Positions 48,558 through 58,207 of a stretch of DNA of 64,000 bases are shown piece by piece (the first letter of the stretch is position 1; each line of letters begins with the position of its first letter). The DNA comes from Planctomycetota bacterium. GTDB taxonomy: Bacteria; Planctomycetota; Phycisphaerae; Phycisphaerales; UBA1924. The translations under genes and the position numbers were made by a program. The notes under the pieces were generated by a model that was not told the origin of the DNA, did not search any database, and saw only the letters and a program-made list of their open reading frames with translations. Location of the stretch: contig JAUZRR010000021.1 of assembly GCA_030950285.1 (NCBI GenBank), positions 1-64,000 on the forward strand, written 5' to 3'.

Positions 48558-51290
48558 TTATTCAAAGCTGTACACAAAATCCCCGTCCGCAACCCCCACC
48601 CCGACGCGCTCGACCGCGTTGCCTTCCATGAGGCGGGTCAGGATCTCCCGGCTCACGGTCGGGAGCATCGTGTTGGTCAGGATCGCGTCGACCATTCGGC
48701 CGCCGCTCTCGACTTCCGTACACCGACTTGCGACCAGGTCGATCACCGCGTCGTCGTAGGTCATCGGAATCCCTCGCGACTCTTCGACCCGGCGCACGAT
48801 CCGATCGAGCTGGAGCCGAATGATGATCTTGAGCACCTCGTCGCTGAGGGGGTAGTAGGGAATCGCGAGCATGCGGCCGAGGAGTGCCGGCGGGAAGACC
48901 TTGAGCAACGGCTCGCGGAGCGCTTTGGTCAGCCCCTCGACATCGGGCATCAGCGAGGGGTCTTTGCACATGCCGGTGATGAGGTCGGTGCCGGCGTTTG
49001 TTGTAAGAAGGATGATCGTGTTTCGGAAGTCGATGAGCCGACCCTCGCCGTCCTCCATTTTGCCCTTGTCGAAGACCTGGAAAAAGATTTCGTGGACATC
49101 GGGGTGCGCTTTTTCGACTTCATCGAGAAGCACGACCGAGTACGGCCGACGGCGAACGGCCTCGGTCAACACGCCGCCCTCGCCGTATCCGACATAGCCG
49201 GGAGGTGCGCCTTTGAGCGTCGAGACGGTGTGGGCCTCTTGAAACTCACTCATGTTGATGGTGATGATGTTCTGTTCACCGCCGTAGAGGGCCTCGGCAA
49301 GCGCCAGCGCGGTCTCGGTCTTGCCCACGCCGCTGGGGCCGGCGAGCAGAAAGACTCCGACGGGCTTGCCGGGGTTGTCGAGCCCTGCCCGCGAGGTCTG
49401 CACCCGCTTGGCGATCGCTTCGAGGCCGTGCCTTTGCCCGACGACGCGCTGCTCGAGTCTGTCAGCGAGTTTCAGCACCGCCTCGATTTCATCGGTCACC
49501 ATGCGGCCGACGGGAATCCCCGTCCAATCGGCCACCACCGACGCGACCGCCTGCTCATCGACGCAAGGCAGGATCAACGGCTCGCCGTCCTGGAGGTCGG
49601 TGAGCTGTTTTTGCAGTGCTTTGAGGGTCTCGCGGAGTCCTGCTGTATCTTCGGCGGAGAGCGCCGGCGACTGGTCTTCGTTGTCGCCGCTCCCATGTCC
49701 CTCGACACCTGCCGCGGCTGCCGCGTCGTCGTTGCCCAGACTGCTCTGGAGCTCGCGTTGGGTCTTGAGGATCTGCTCGACAAGCCCCCGTTCAGTTTCC
49801 CACGACTCCTCGAGTGTTCCCAGCCGGGCGCGTTCTTCTTCGAGTTGGTCGAGCACCTTCTGCGTGCGCTCGGCGTGGTCGACCCCCACCACGGTTTCGC
49901 GTCCCAGAATCTCCTCCTCGGTTTCGAGCGAAGCGATCTTCTTTCGGCAGTCGTCGACCTGCGCGGGCACCGCGTGCTGCCCGATCGCGACCCGGGCGCA
50001 GGCGGTGTCCAGCAACGAGACACACTTGTCGGGAAGCTGCCGCGCGGGGATGTACCGGTGACTCAGCTGCACCGCGGCCTGGAGCGCCTCATCGAGCACC
50101 TGCACCTTGTGGTGTTCTTCGAGCGCGCCGGTGATCTTGCGCATCATCAGGATCGCCTTGTCCTCAGCCGGCTCGTCGACCTTGACCACCTGGAAGCGGC
50201 GGGTCAGCGCGGGGTCTTTCTCGATGTGTTTCTTATATTCAGCCCAGGTCGTGGCGGCGATGGTGCGGAGCGTGCCCCGCGCCAGCGCAGGCTTGAGGAT
50301 CTGTGCCGCGTCGCCCGTGCCCGCCGAGCCCCCGGCACCCATGAGCGTGTGGGCCTCATCAATAAACAGCACGATCGGTTTGGCGCTGGACTGGACCTCT
50401 TCAACCACCTGCTTGAGACGGTTCTCGAACTCGCCCTTCATGCTCGCCCCGGCCTGGAGCGCGGGGAGATCGAGCTCGAGCAGCCGAACCTCGCGCATCG
50501 ACGGCGGAACATCGCCCGAGACAATCCGGTGCGCAAATCCCTCCACCACCGCGGTCTTGCCCACGCCCGCTTCCCCGGTCAGGATCGGGTTGTTCTGCCT
50601 GCGGCGCATGAGGATGTCGACGATCTGGCGGGTCTCCATGTCGCGGCCGACGATCGGGTCGATCTTGCCGGTGCGGGCCTGCTCGGTGAGGTCCTTGCAA
50701 TACGCCTTGATCGCTTCCTCTTTGCCGAGTTGGGCGGGTGCGATCGCGCCGCTGGCTTCACCCGGCGCACCGGCGCTCCCCAGCGCGCTGCCGTCGGCAG
50801 CCGCCTGCGATTCTTCGGGTGAGCCGGCGATGACCGCGTAGAGCTCGTCGGCGAGATCGTCGGGTCTGAGCTTGCCAAACTCGGCGGAGATCGCAAGCAA
50901 AGCCGGCCGAAGCTCGCGGGTCTTGAGCATCCCCAGCACCAGGTGTCCTGAGCGGATCGCGGACTCGCCGAACATCAGCGACGCGTAGACCCAGCCGCGC
51001 TCGACCGCGCTCTCGAGGTGTGCTGAAAGATCGGAGATCGACGACGCGCCGCGCGGCAACCCGTCGAGCGCCGAGATGACCTCTCGCGCGACCTTCGCGG
51101 GGTCGAGCGAGTAGTGCCTGATGATGCGGGTGATGTCTGAGTCAGTGGTCTGGAGCATCTGGTGGAACCAGTGCTCGAGCTCGACATACGGATTGCCACG
51201 GAGTTTGCAGAACACCGTGGCGCCCTCGATCGCCTTGTAGGTGAACGGGTTGAGCTTGCCAAACAAAGCGCTGCGTGCGATTTCGCCCAT
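48558..51290 (-). CDS. clpV: ClpV (TssH) sheath-recycling AAA+ ATPase
   Basis: The start is ATG at 51290 (MGEIARSALFGKLNPF), giving 910 residues; an ATG at 51314 is also open. The N-domain (EHWFHQMLQTTDSDITRIIR) recognises sheath; two ATPase domains follow with Walker A GEAGVGKTAV and GPSGVGKTET, Walker B IVLFIDEAHTL and VVLLDEVEKAHPD, a coiled-coil M domain between (about residues 420-560, with an acidic Asp/Gly-rich insert), and a ClpB-type C-terminal domain. It disassembles contracted TssBC sheaths. Confidence 0.95.
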   Translation of the reverse strand: MGEIARSALFGKLNPFTYKAIEGATVFCKLRGNPYVELEHWFHQMLQTTDSDITRIIRHYSLDPAKVAREVISALDGLPRGASSISDLSAHLESAVERGWVYASLMFGESAIRSGHLVLGMLKTRELRPALLAISAEFGKLRPDDLADELYAVIAGSPEESQAAADGSALGSAGAPGEASGAIAPAQLGKEEAIKAYCKDLTEQARTGKIDPIVGRDMETRQIVDILMRRRQNNPILTGEAGVGKTAVVEGFAHRIVSGDVPPSMREVRLLELDLPALQAGASMKGEFENRLKQVVEEVQSSAKPIVLFIDEAHTLMGAGGSAGTGDAAQILKPALARGTLRTIAATTWAEYKKHIEKDPALTRRFQVVKVDEPAEDKAILMMRKITGALEEHHKVQVLDEALQAAVQLSHRYIPARQLPDKCVSLLDTACARVAIGQHAVPAQVDDCRKKIASLETEEEILGRETVVGVDHAERTQKVLDQLEEERARLGTLEESWETERGLVEQILKTQRELQSSLGNDDAAAAAGVEGHGSGDNEDQSPALSAEDTAGLRETLKALQKQLTDLQDGEPLILPCVDEQAVASVVADWTGIPVGRMVTDEIEAVLKLADRLEQRVVGQRHGLEAIAKRVQTSRAGLDNPGKPVGVFLLAGPSGVGKTETALALAEALYGGEQNIITINMSEFQEAHTVSTLKGAPPGYVGYGEGGVLTEAVRRRPYSVVLLDEVEKAHPDVHEIFFQVFDKGKMEDGEGRLIDFRNTIILLTTNAGTDLITGMCKDPSLMPDVEGLTKALREPLLKVFPPALLGRMLAIPYYPLSDEVLKIIIRLQLDRIVRRVEESRGIPMTYDDAVIDLVASRCTEVESGGRMVDAILTNTMLPTVSREILTRLMEGNAVERVGVGVADGDFVYSFE

Positions 51291-51335
51291 TCCCAGACTC
51301 TCCAGACAGTGCAATGATCGCGGAGGGGGTGCCCC

Positions 51336-52316
51336 CTACGCGACGGGTTCCAGAATCAAATCATCACGGTCGCGCCCGCCGCTTCCGAGCCATGTGGTCT
51401 GCCCCAGCATACCCGATTTTCCGAGTGTCACGCCCGGGACCTGGTCTTCTCTGAGCACCGGGCGGACGTCCCAAGTGTATTCCAGCCCTGATTGCAGCTT
51501 GACCCAGCTGCACAACTCCGTCATGCCCTGGTTGCCGGGCATGAGCCGCTCGTATTGTGCAAGAGACATCGGCCCAAGGTGAATCCGGAACCGCCCTTGC
51601 ACGTCCCAGATGCGCGAGCCCACAACGGTGGTCTTGCCGAGCGCGCCGGTGGCTGGCGACAAGCCCATGCGGGTCTGCCCGCTCTCGGGGATCGCGAGCC
51701 ACTGCCCGACCAGTTGTTCGATTCGGCAGGGGAGCTTGAACCAATCGCCGATCATGCTCTCGAGCGCTTCGGCGGAGTTTGGCAGTTGGCGGAGGCGGGA
51801 CGCCATGTAGAGCTTCGCCGAGTCGGGCACCGCGTCGCGGCTTTGCAGCCCGTCGGTCCCCAGGCCGAGAATGCAGCGCAGGTAGAACGAGAAACGGTCG
51901 TCCTCACTCCGGTCGTGCGCGACCGCCGGCTGATTGACCGCCCACGCCCGGTAGAAGAGCGCCGTCATGCGGTTGGTCAGCAGGTCGCAAAAGGACAGCA
52001 GGGTTGTGTCGCGGTGGTTCCGGGCGCGGTCGTCGATGTACTCGGTGAGGTGCAAGGGTAAAGGGCCGTTGGTGCCGAGCAGCCCGAACATGTGGACCAG
52101 CACCTTCGGCCGCGGCCCATCCTCGACGATCCCGGCAACGCTCGACGTCGCAAACGCCAGGCTCGCCGGCTGCCCGAAAGACATGACGTCTTCAGCAGGC
52201 TTGAGCGACCTGCCGACCCGGGGGCGCGAGAGATCGGTGGACTCGAGGAGTCGGATGAGCGCGAACGGGTCGTACGAAGTGGGCTCGTGCTGAAGACGGG
52301 AGGTCTTGGCGGGCAT
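51336..52316 (-). CDS. tssG: TssG baseplate protein
   Basis: The 326-residue protein has TssG hallmarks: YDPFALIRLLES at the start, SFGQPASLAFATSSVAGIVE, KVLVHMFGLLGTNGPLPLHL (the strong family signature), EYIDDRARNHRDTTLLSFCD, LFYRAWAVNQPAV and, near the end, LCSWVKLQSGLEYTWDVRPV. With TssE, TssF and TssK it forms the baseplate wedge. The ATG overlaps the tssF stop by one base. Confidence 0.95.
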   Translation of the reverse strand: MPAKTSRLQHEPTSYDPFALIRLLESTDLSRPRVGRSLKPAEDVMSFGQPASLAFATSSVAGIVEDGPRPKVLVHMFGLLGTNGPLPLHLTEYIDDRARNHRDTTLLSFCDLLTNRMTALFYRAWAVNQPAVAHDRSEDDRFSFYLRCILGLGTDGLQSRDAVPDSAKLYMASRLRQLPNSAEALESMIGDWFKLPCRIEQLVGQWLAIPESGQTRMGLSPATGALGKTTVVGSRIWDVQGRFRIHLGPMSLAQYERLMPGNQGMTELCSWVKLQSGLEYTWDVRPVLREDQVPGVTLGKSGMLGQTTWLGSGGRDRDDLILEPVA

Positions 52317-54151
52317 CAGATGATCCCCCGCGAACCGGTGCGGATCGGCCAGGGCGCAAGCTCGCCCTCGTCTGCGGTGTACATGTGCGTCCGGGTGAAC
52401 GAGTTGATCGAGACATACCGCGGCAGGAACCGATCAATCACCGACGCGAGCACGAACGGGGATGCGCCCTCGAACCGGGACTCGTCAAACTCGAGCCTGA
52501 CATCGAGCCCGCGGATAAACGCGATCGGCCCGTCACGGGGGGCGCGGTCGATCGCCGAAGAAACCGACGCGGATCTCAGCCCGTTGATCTGGTGCCGCGT
52601 CCCCGCCGGGGCTGCGTGCACATAGAGCGAGAGCAAACCTCGCAGGGCGGTAGCGCCGGCGTCATCTTCGTCGAGCAGAGAGAGGTAGTTGAGTGTCAGG
52701 TGGCTGATGAGCCGCCAGCTGACCTCCCCCACCGCCGGCGACGGCGCGGGCGGCGTCGGGCCGGAGACAACCCGCGTGCTGCGCACGGGGAAGCTGTCTT
52801 CCAGGCTAAAATCGGTCGGCCCCACGCCGACGGGCATGGTGAGCGGGAGGTCACGGTTGGTCGCGTAGACCCGCACCCCGAGCTGGCGGACATCTTCTGA
52901 GATCGGCGGCATGTCCGGGTCGGAGACCGAGAGGTAGACGTCGCCACCGAGGTAGCGCGTCCGGCTGCCGACCCGCTTCTCGCGGGTCGAGACCAGCCTG
53001 GTCTGCCGACGGACGGTGTAGCACCCCTGCCCGTCGGTCCCGCCCCTCGCGCCAAAGAGCGGCGAGAACTCCTGCACCGCCCGGTTGCTGTCGTCAAAGC
53101 CGACGACACCTTTGACGCTGTGGACCTCGAAGTCGAGCGGACGGGTACGGTCGATCGTGATCAGGTGCTCACGCCGAATCTCGTTGAGCTGGACACGCCC
53201 GGACTGCCTCTCGAAGAGATTGATCGCGGGGGTACAGAACAGCTGCACGTGCTCGGTCGAGAAGGTGCGTTCCAGATCGGTGTCGCGCTTGCTCAACGGC
53301 CGGGCGACGTGGATGGTGATCTCCAGCCGGTTGCCCTCGCACCGCTGGAGCGCAGGAGCGAGCTGCTCGAACCGCACCATCCGGAACCGATCGGGCAGCG
53401 CGAAATACTCGTGGAGCAAGCGGTACCCGGAGAAAGAGCGCGGCCCGACCGGCAGCAACGCGTGCTCTTCGTCGAACCCCAACGGGTAGATCGCCCGGGG
53501 ACCAACATCCTGAGACCACGAGCTGTCTGGGCTGCTGTAGGACACACCCTTGGCGCGCGCGCAGCACGCCTCGAAAATACGGAGCGCCACATCGGTCGAG
53601 CCGCCGAAGTAGACCGAGAGCGATTCCATCGGCAACTCTTTCAGCGGCACATCGGCCGGCGACTCGAGCACGAGCCGGATCTGCGCGTCGGACGTCCCGA
53701 GCGTCGAGTAGGTTGCCTGGGCGACGGTGATCGGCCACAGGGTGACCTCCTGCGCGGTCGAGTAGATGCAGGGGGTTTGCTCGTCGGGACCGATCTGCCC
53801 GCGGAGGGTGGTTTTCCGCGGGATCCGCACCCCCTCGGCCAGCGAGCTGTCGCCGGCGTCGGGCTCGAACCGGACGATGCACATCGAGGGCGTCGGCGCG
53901 AGATAGTCGGGGCAGACCGCTTCAAGGAGGGACTGGGTGAATGTCGGAAACTCGGCGTCGAGCTTGAGCTGCACGCGGGCGGAGAGAAACGCAACGCCCT
54001 CGAGCAGCCGCTCGACATAGGGATCAGAACACTCCTGCGAACTCAGCCCGAGGCGGCTGGCGATGCGCGGATACTCGGCAGCAAACTCTGCGCCGGTGCC
54101 GCGAAGGTACTGCAGTTCTTTCTCGTAATAGTCGAACAGTTGTCTATCCAT
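52316..54151 (-). CDS. tssF: TssF baseplate protein
   Basis: The start is ATG at 54151 (MDRQLFDYYEKELQYLRGTG), typical of TssF, giving 611 residues; the longer frame upstream lies over tssE. Further blocks: EYPRIASRLGLSSQECSDPY, VERLLEGVAFLSARVQLKLD, FTQSLLEAVCPDYLAPTPSM, and VHSVKGVVGFDDSN followed later by LISHLTLNYLSLLDEDDAGA. It binds TssG as a wedge heterotrimer (TssF2G). It overlaps tssE by 8 bases. Confidence 0.95.
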   Translation of the reverse strand: MDRQLFDYYEKELQYLRGTGAEFAAEYPRIASRLGLSSQECSDPYVERLLEGVAFLSARVQLKLDAEFPTFTQSLLEAVCPDYLAPTPSMCIVRFEPDAGDSSLAEGVRIPRKTTLRGQIGPDEQTPCIYSTAQEVTLWPITVAQATYSTLGTSDAQIRLVLESPADVPLKELPMESLSVYFGGSTDVALRIFEACCARAKGVSYSSPDSSWSQDVGPRAIYPLGFDEEHALLPVGPRSFSGYRLLHEYFALPDRFRMVRFEQLAPALQRCEGNRLEITIHVARPLSKRDTDLERTFSTEHVQLFCTPAINLFERQSGRVQLNEIRREHLITIDRTRPLDFEVHSVKGVVGFDDSNRAVQEFSPLFGARGGTDGQGCYTVRRQTRLVSTREKRVGSRTRYLGGDVYLSVSDPDMPPISEDVRQLGVRVYATNRDLPLTMPVGVGPTDFSLEDSFPVRSTRVVSGPTPPAPSPAVGEVSWRLISHLTLNYLSLLDEDDAGATALRGLLSLYVHAAPAGTRHQINGLRSASVSSAIDRAPRDGPIAFIRGLDVRLEFDESRFEGASPFVLASVIDRFLPRYVSINSFTRTHMYTADEGELAPWPIRTGSRGII

Positions 54152-54653
54152 GGCTGCCTCCGGGCACCCGGCACTCGCCGGTATCGAGGTCGAGCTCGGT
54201 GCGGATGTAGAGCTGCTCGGGGTAAGGCTGGGCCCAGATCTCGCCGGTGATTTCGAGCGTGATGACCGTCGGGCCGCGGTCAGATTCGCCACGCTGCAAG
54301 CGGACCGCGAGCCCCCGCCGGAGGATGCGGGGCTCGTACACCTGGATCGCCGCGCGGATGGTGCGTTCGATCTCCCCCTCGGATATCCCCGACGCGGTGG
54401 TGCCGCAGAGGTCGGGGATGCCGAAGTTGAGGACGGACTTTGCGACTTCGGGGTAGTCCCCGATCGGCTCGAACGAGGCCCGCGAGCTGGTGTTGAGCAG
54501 CCACCCGAGATCACGCTGGACCGCGGCGCGGAGTTGCGACATCGACAAGACCCGCGATTCCCGGCTCTCGGCCGTCTTCCCGGGATCATCGTCTGTCAAC
54601 CGATCGAGAAGGGAAGGCTGGAGTCGCTCTGATGGGGTGAGCTCAGCCGCCAT
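54144..54653 (-). CDS. tssE: TssE (gp25-like) baseplate protein
   Basis: The start is ATG at 54653 (MAAELTPSERLQPSLLDRLT); another ATG lies at 54668. The 169-residue protein has the gp25/lysozyme-like fold: LRAAVQRDLGWLLNTSSRAS, EVAKSVLNFGIPDLCG and AIQVYEPRILRRGLAVRLQR (the YEPRL element). It nucleates sheath assembly on the baseplate. It overlaps tagJ upstream and tssF downstream. Confidence 0.93.
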   Translation of the reverse strand: MAAELTPSERLQPSLLDRLTDDDPGKTAESRESRVLSMSQLRAAVQRDLGWLLNTSSRASFEPIGDYPEVAKSVLNFGIPDLCGTTASGISEGEIERTIRAAIQVYEPRILRRGLAVRLQRGESDRGPTVITLEITGEIWAQPYPEQLYIRTELDLDTGECRVPGGSHG

Positions 54654-55473
54654 CGGCCTGGGGCTCATCGGGATGGTCGAAGCGGATTTCGCGTACGTCG
54701 AGTATCGCGGCCTCGTCGGCGTCGGTCACGAGGACCCGGGTTCCCTGGCCAACGAGGTAGCCCTCGTGAGGTTCTTCCCACTGGGTCTGGCGCGACATGA
54801 GCAACGCCTCGTCGGTGGCCGCATCGACCCTGGGGTACCTTGCCGGCATGAGCGCCGAGGCGTCGCCGCCGTTGGTCCAGACAACATCGCAGGGGAGCCA
54901 GACAAGATCGCGGAGATCGGTCGGAGCCTGGAAGGTGATCGTGCGGACGCGCGAGAGCGGCACCCAGTAGTAGCGGCCTTCGAGGATCAGTTCGGCGATC
55001 GGACCGAGACGAGAATCGCAGTCGGCGAGCCACTCGAAAGGAACAGGGTCTGCCGCGCCGATCGTGACCTCTCCCCCCGCAGCCGGGGCACGCTCCAGCG
55101 CCCGATCACGCAACGAAAGAGCCAGATCGTGCTTGCCCTCAGCCAGCGCACGGAGCGATTCGAGCATGTCGCCGACCCAGGGGTCGGGCTCGCCAAGAAT
55201 CAACGGCGACCGGCGGGCCGCAAAGACCTCCTGCCGCAGCAACTCGGTGCGGATCGCGGAGCGGTAGACATTGGCAAGCACCAGCATCGACGCGTCGAGC
55301 TCGGCGGCGACCTGGAGTTGGGTCGCGGCCCGGTCCCAATCGCCCAGAATACTGAGCAGCTGGAAGAGAAAGAGCCGGTGCCTGGCCTCGGCGGGCTGGG
55401 CGCGGACCTCCTGCTCGAGGGCGGCCAACGCCTCCCGAGGCCTTCCCTCTTGCACCAGAGTCGCCGCGTCCAT
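54643..55473 (-). CDS. tagJ: TagJ/ImpE-family T6SS accessory protein
   Basis: The start is ATG at 55473 (MDAATLVQEGRPREALAALE), giving 276 residues. It has an N-terminal TPR-like helical region (RHRLFLFQLLSILGDWDRAA, LANVYRSAIRTELLRQEVFA) and the ImpE domain (DCDSRLGPIAELILEGRYYW, VPLSRVRTITFQAPTDLRDL, LPARYP-type end). In other bacteria TagJ binds TssB and the ClpV N-domain and helps sheath recycling. It marks the lineage of the system. It follows hcp by 90 bases. Confidence 0.93.
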   Translation of the reverse strand: MDAATLVQEGRPREALAALEQEVRAQPAEARHRLFLFQLLSILGDWDRAATQLQVAAELDASMLVLANVYRSAIRTELLRQEVFAARRSPLILGEPDPWVGDMLESLRALAEGKHDLALSLRDRALERAPAAGGEVTIGAADPVPFEWLADCDSRLGPIAELILEGRYYWVPLSRVRTITFQAPTDLRDLVWLPCDVVWTNGGDASALMPARYPRVDAATDEALLMSRQTQWEEPHEGYLVGQGTRVLVTDADEAAILDVREIRFDHPDEPQADGG

Positions 55474-55563
55474 TGATCGCTCCCACACGCGCTCGCCGCG
55501 CAAGCCGCGGCAACGCTCCACAGAAAGACCCGGCGCGGACTCTCGCCAGCCCCGGGGTTTGGA

Positions 55564-56043
55564 TCAGCCGGTGGTCTTCTTGAGAAGATTCCAAGTGAAG
55601 GAGGGCTCGGACTTCTTCGCGCCCTTCTCGTCAAAGTTGCGGTTGGTCACCTTGATCTTGGCGAAACGGAAAGAGATGCCTTCGGTGGCGGACACACCCT
55701 CGGACCCGGCAATCTGGTAGGCAGAGATCACCACGTCGGTCAGCTCGACCTCGATCGCGGGTGTCTTTTTCTGGGTATCCAGACAGGCGTGGAGCTGCAC
55801 CTTGGCGATGTGCGTGCCGGTGGACGCGATCTGCTGGAGGAGCGGGCTGGTGATGTCGGCGTCCTTGGAGACGTCAAACGTCGAGTACGTGCCGGTCCCG
55901 GAGACGAGCTTTCCTCGGGCGGAGGGGTCCTCGACATTCTCAGAATGCACGCTGTAGGAATAGGTGTGGAGCTTGATCCACTTGGCGTGCTCGGCCTCTG
56001 TCACTTCGCCGGGCACTTTATCGATGTTCAGGTACAGTTCCAA
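55564..56043 (-). CDS. hcp: Hcp (TssD) tube protein
   Basis: The 159-residue protein begins at TTG 56043 (read MELYLNIDKVPGEVTEAEHA) six bases after GGAGG. It has the Hcp fold: WIKLHTYSYSVHSENVEDPS, GTYSTFDVSKDADITSPLLQ, GTHIAKVQLHACLDTQ, AIEVELTDVVISAYQIAG and FRFAKIKVTNRNFDEKG. It forms the inner tube expelled by sheath contraction. Gaps of about 90 bases on each side are the largest in this operon, so it may have its own promoter or RNA processing for high expression. Confidence 0.93.
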   Translation of the reverse strand: MELYLNIDKVPGEVTEAEHAKWIKLHTYSYSVHSENVEDPSARGKLVSGTGTYSTFDVSKDADITSPLLQQIASTGTHIAKVQLHACLDTQKKTPAIEVELTDVVISAYQIAGSEGVSATEGISFRFAKIKVTNRNFDEKGAKKSEPSFTWNLLKKTTG

Positions 56044-56136
56044 CTTCGGCCTCCTTCACGGTTCGGTGTTGTGTGTTGCGATTCTCACTCGTTCCCGATC
56101 GTCCCCACTGGCCGACCGGTGCTGTCGGGTTCTCGA

Positions 56137-57630
56137 TCATCCACCCGCCGAGGGCAGCTTGGACACCAGCCGCAGCGAGATGGTGAGCCCTTCGAGCTGG
56201 TAGTGCGGCCGGAGGTGGAAGACCGAGCTGTAGTACCCGGGGTTGCCTTCGACCTCCTTGACCTCGACCGATGCCTCGGCGAGGGGTCGGCGGGCTTTTT
56301 CTTCCTCCGAAGCCATCTCCGGGTTGGCAGCGACATACTGGACGATCCAGTCGTTGAGCCACCGCTCCATGTCCGCCCGTTCCTTGAACGAACCGATCTT
56401 GTCGCGGACCATGCACTTGAGGAAGTGTGCGAATCGGCATGTCGCGAACATGTAAGGCATACGCGCGCTCAGGTTGGCGCTCGCGGTCGCGTCGGGGTTG
56501 TCAAACTCGACCGGCTTGTTGAGCGACTGGGCGCCGATGAAGACCGCGTAGTCCGAGTTCTTCCAGTGGCAGAGCGGGAGCAAGCCGTTCTTGGAAAGCT
56601 CGGCCTCGCGGCGGTCGGTGATGCCGATCTCGGTCGGGCACTTCATATCCTGCCCGCCGTCGTCGGTGGGGAAGGTGTGGCAGGGAAGGTTCGAGACCAT
56701 GCCGCCGGACTCGACGCCACGGATGCGGGTGCACCAGCCGAACTCCTTGAACGCCGCGCCGATGTTGGTCGCCATCGCGTAGGCGGCGTTGGACCAGCAG
56801 TAGCGGGTGTGGTCGGTGCCGTCGGTTTCTTCTTCGAAGGAAAACTCTTCGACCGGCTCGGTCTTGGCGCCGTAGGGCAGCCGGGAGAGGAACCGGGGCA
56901 TGGTGAGCCCGATGTATTTCGAGTCGTCAGACTCGCGCAACGAACGCCACGGGGCGTACTCCGGAGAGCTGAAGATCTTGGTGATGTCGCGGGGTTTCTG
57001 GAGCTCTCCCCACGATTCCATGTTGAGGAGCGCCGGCCCGGCTGCGCTGATGAATGGCGCGTGGGCAGCACCGGCGATCTGCGCCATCCCCTGGAGGATT
57101 TTGACATCGCCTGGGCTGTGGTCAAACTCGTAGTCGCCGACCAGGACGCCGTAGGGCTCGCCGCCGGGCATCCCGAACTCGTCCTCGTAGAGGCGCTTGA
57201 AGAGCGGGCTCTGGTCCCACTTGGCGCCAGAGAACTTCTTCATGGTCTTGCCGACATCTTTTTTCGAGATGTTCATGACGCGGATTTTGAGAGACTCGTC
57301 GGTCTCGGTGTTGCTGACGAGGTGATTGAGCCCGCGCCACGTGCCTTCGAGCTTCTGGAAGTCGGGGTGGTGCAGGATGGCGTTGAGCTGCTCGGTGAGT
57401 TTCGAGTCGATCTCGGCGATCATCGCTTCGATGGATTCGATCGCGTCGTCGGAGATCACGGTCGCCTGCGAGATCGCCTGCTCGGCGAGCGTCTTGACCG
57501 CGGCCTTGATCGACTCGGCCTGCCGATCCGACTTGGGCTTGAACTCTTTGGTCAGCAACTGATCGAACTCGCTGACCTCGATGGTTTCGCCGGCTTGTGC
57601 TGCCTGGGGGTTGGTTTCTGCGTCGCTCAT
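56137..57630 (-). CDS. tssC: TssC large sheath protein
   Basis: The start is ATG at 57630 (MSDAETNPQAAQAGETIEVS), giving 497 residues. Diagnostic blocks: HPDFQKLEGTWRGLNHLVSN, VGDYEFDHSPGDVKILQGMA, APFISAAGPALLNMESWGEL, SDDSKYIGLTMPRFLSRLPY, EEFSFEEE (conserved), and SARMPYMFATCRFAHFLKCM. The N-terminal EFDQLLTKEF segment is usual. It forms the contractile sheath with TssB, whose gene ends 4 bases before. Confidence 0.96.
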   Translation of the reverse strand: MSDAETNPQAAQAGETIEVSEFDQLLTKEFKPKSDRQAESIKAAVKTLAEQAISQATVISDDAIESIEAMIAEIDSKLTEQLNAILHHPDFQKLEGTWRGLNHLVSNTETDESLKIRVMNISKKDVGKTMKKFSGAKWDQSPLFKRLYEDEFGMPGGEPYGVLVGDYEFDHSPGDVKILQGMAQIAGAAHAPFISAAGPALLNMESWGELQKPRDITKIFSSPEYAPWRSLRESDDSKYIGLTMPRFLSRLPYGAKTEPVEEFSFEEETDGTDHTRYCWSNAAYAMATNIGAAFKEFGWCTRIRGVESGGMVSNLPCHTFPTDDGGQDMKCPTEIGITDRREAELSKNGLLPLCHWKNSDYAVFIGAQSLNKPVEFDNPDATASANLSARMPYMFATCRFAHFLKCMVRDKIGSFKERADMERWLNDWIVQYVAANPEMASEEEKARRPLAEASVEVKEVEGNPGYYSSVFHLRPHYQLEGLTISLRLVSKLPSAGG

Positions 57631-57634
57631 GGGA

Positions 57635-58159
57635 TCAGCCCTCCTCACTCGGTGCGGCGTCATCTGCGGGCGCAGCCGAGGATGTCAACGATTTCAGAAG
57701 CGCCGGGTCCTGGAGCGCCTTGGCGAGCAACTCCTCAGCTCCGGATTTGCCGTCCATATAGGACATGAGATTCGAGAGCTGCGTCCGGGCATCAAGAAGC
57801 TGCCGCAACGGCTCGATCTTGCGTGCGACGGCTGCGGGCGAGAAGTCGTCCAGGCTATCGAACGAGACGTCAACCGCGATCTTGCCGTCGCCGGTCAGCG
57901 TGTTGGGGACCTGCATGGTGACCCGGGGCTTGGCAGCCTTGAGCCTCTCGTCGAAGTTGTCGATATCAATCTCGAGGAACTTCCGCTCGTCCACGCCTTC
58001 CAGAGCCTCGGCGGGGTTTCCTGAGAGATCGGCCATCACGCCCATCACAAAGGGGAGGTTGACCTTTTTTTCCGCACCGTAGAGCTCCAGGTCGTACTCG
58101 ATCTGGACGCGAGGCGCCCTGTTCCGACCCACGAATTTCGCGCCGCCACCCTTCGCCAT
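57635..58159 (-). CDS. tssB: TssB small sheath protein
   Basis: The 174-residue protein has the TssB motifs: RAPRVQIEYDLELYGAEKKV, NLPFVMGVMADLSGN, ERKFLEIDIDNFDERLKAAK, VSFDSLDDFSPAAVARKIEP, and the C-terminal helical segment LLDARTQLSNLMSYMDGKSG. It intertwines with TssC to make the sheath; its exposed helix is the ClpV and TagJ target in other systems. Confidence 0.96.
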   Translation of the reverse strand: MAKGGGAKFVGRNRAPRVQIEYDLELYGAEKKVNLPFVMGVMADLSGNPAEALEGVDERKFLEIDIDNFDERLKAAKPRVTMQVPNTLTGDGKIAVDVSFDSLDDFSPAAVARKIEPLRQLLDARTQLSNLMSYMDGKSGAEELLAKALQDPALLKSLTSSAAPADDAAPSEEG

Positions 58160-58207
58160 GATTCAATCTCCAAAGACACGAGTGTACCACAAAGCCGTAG
58201 CACCAAC

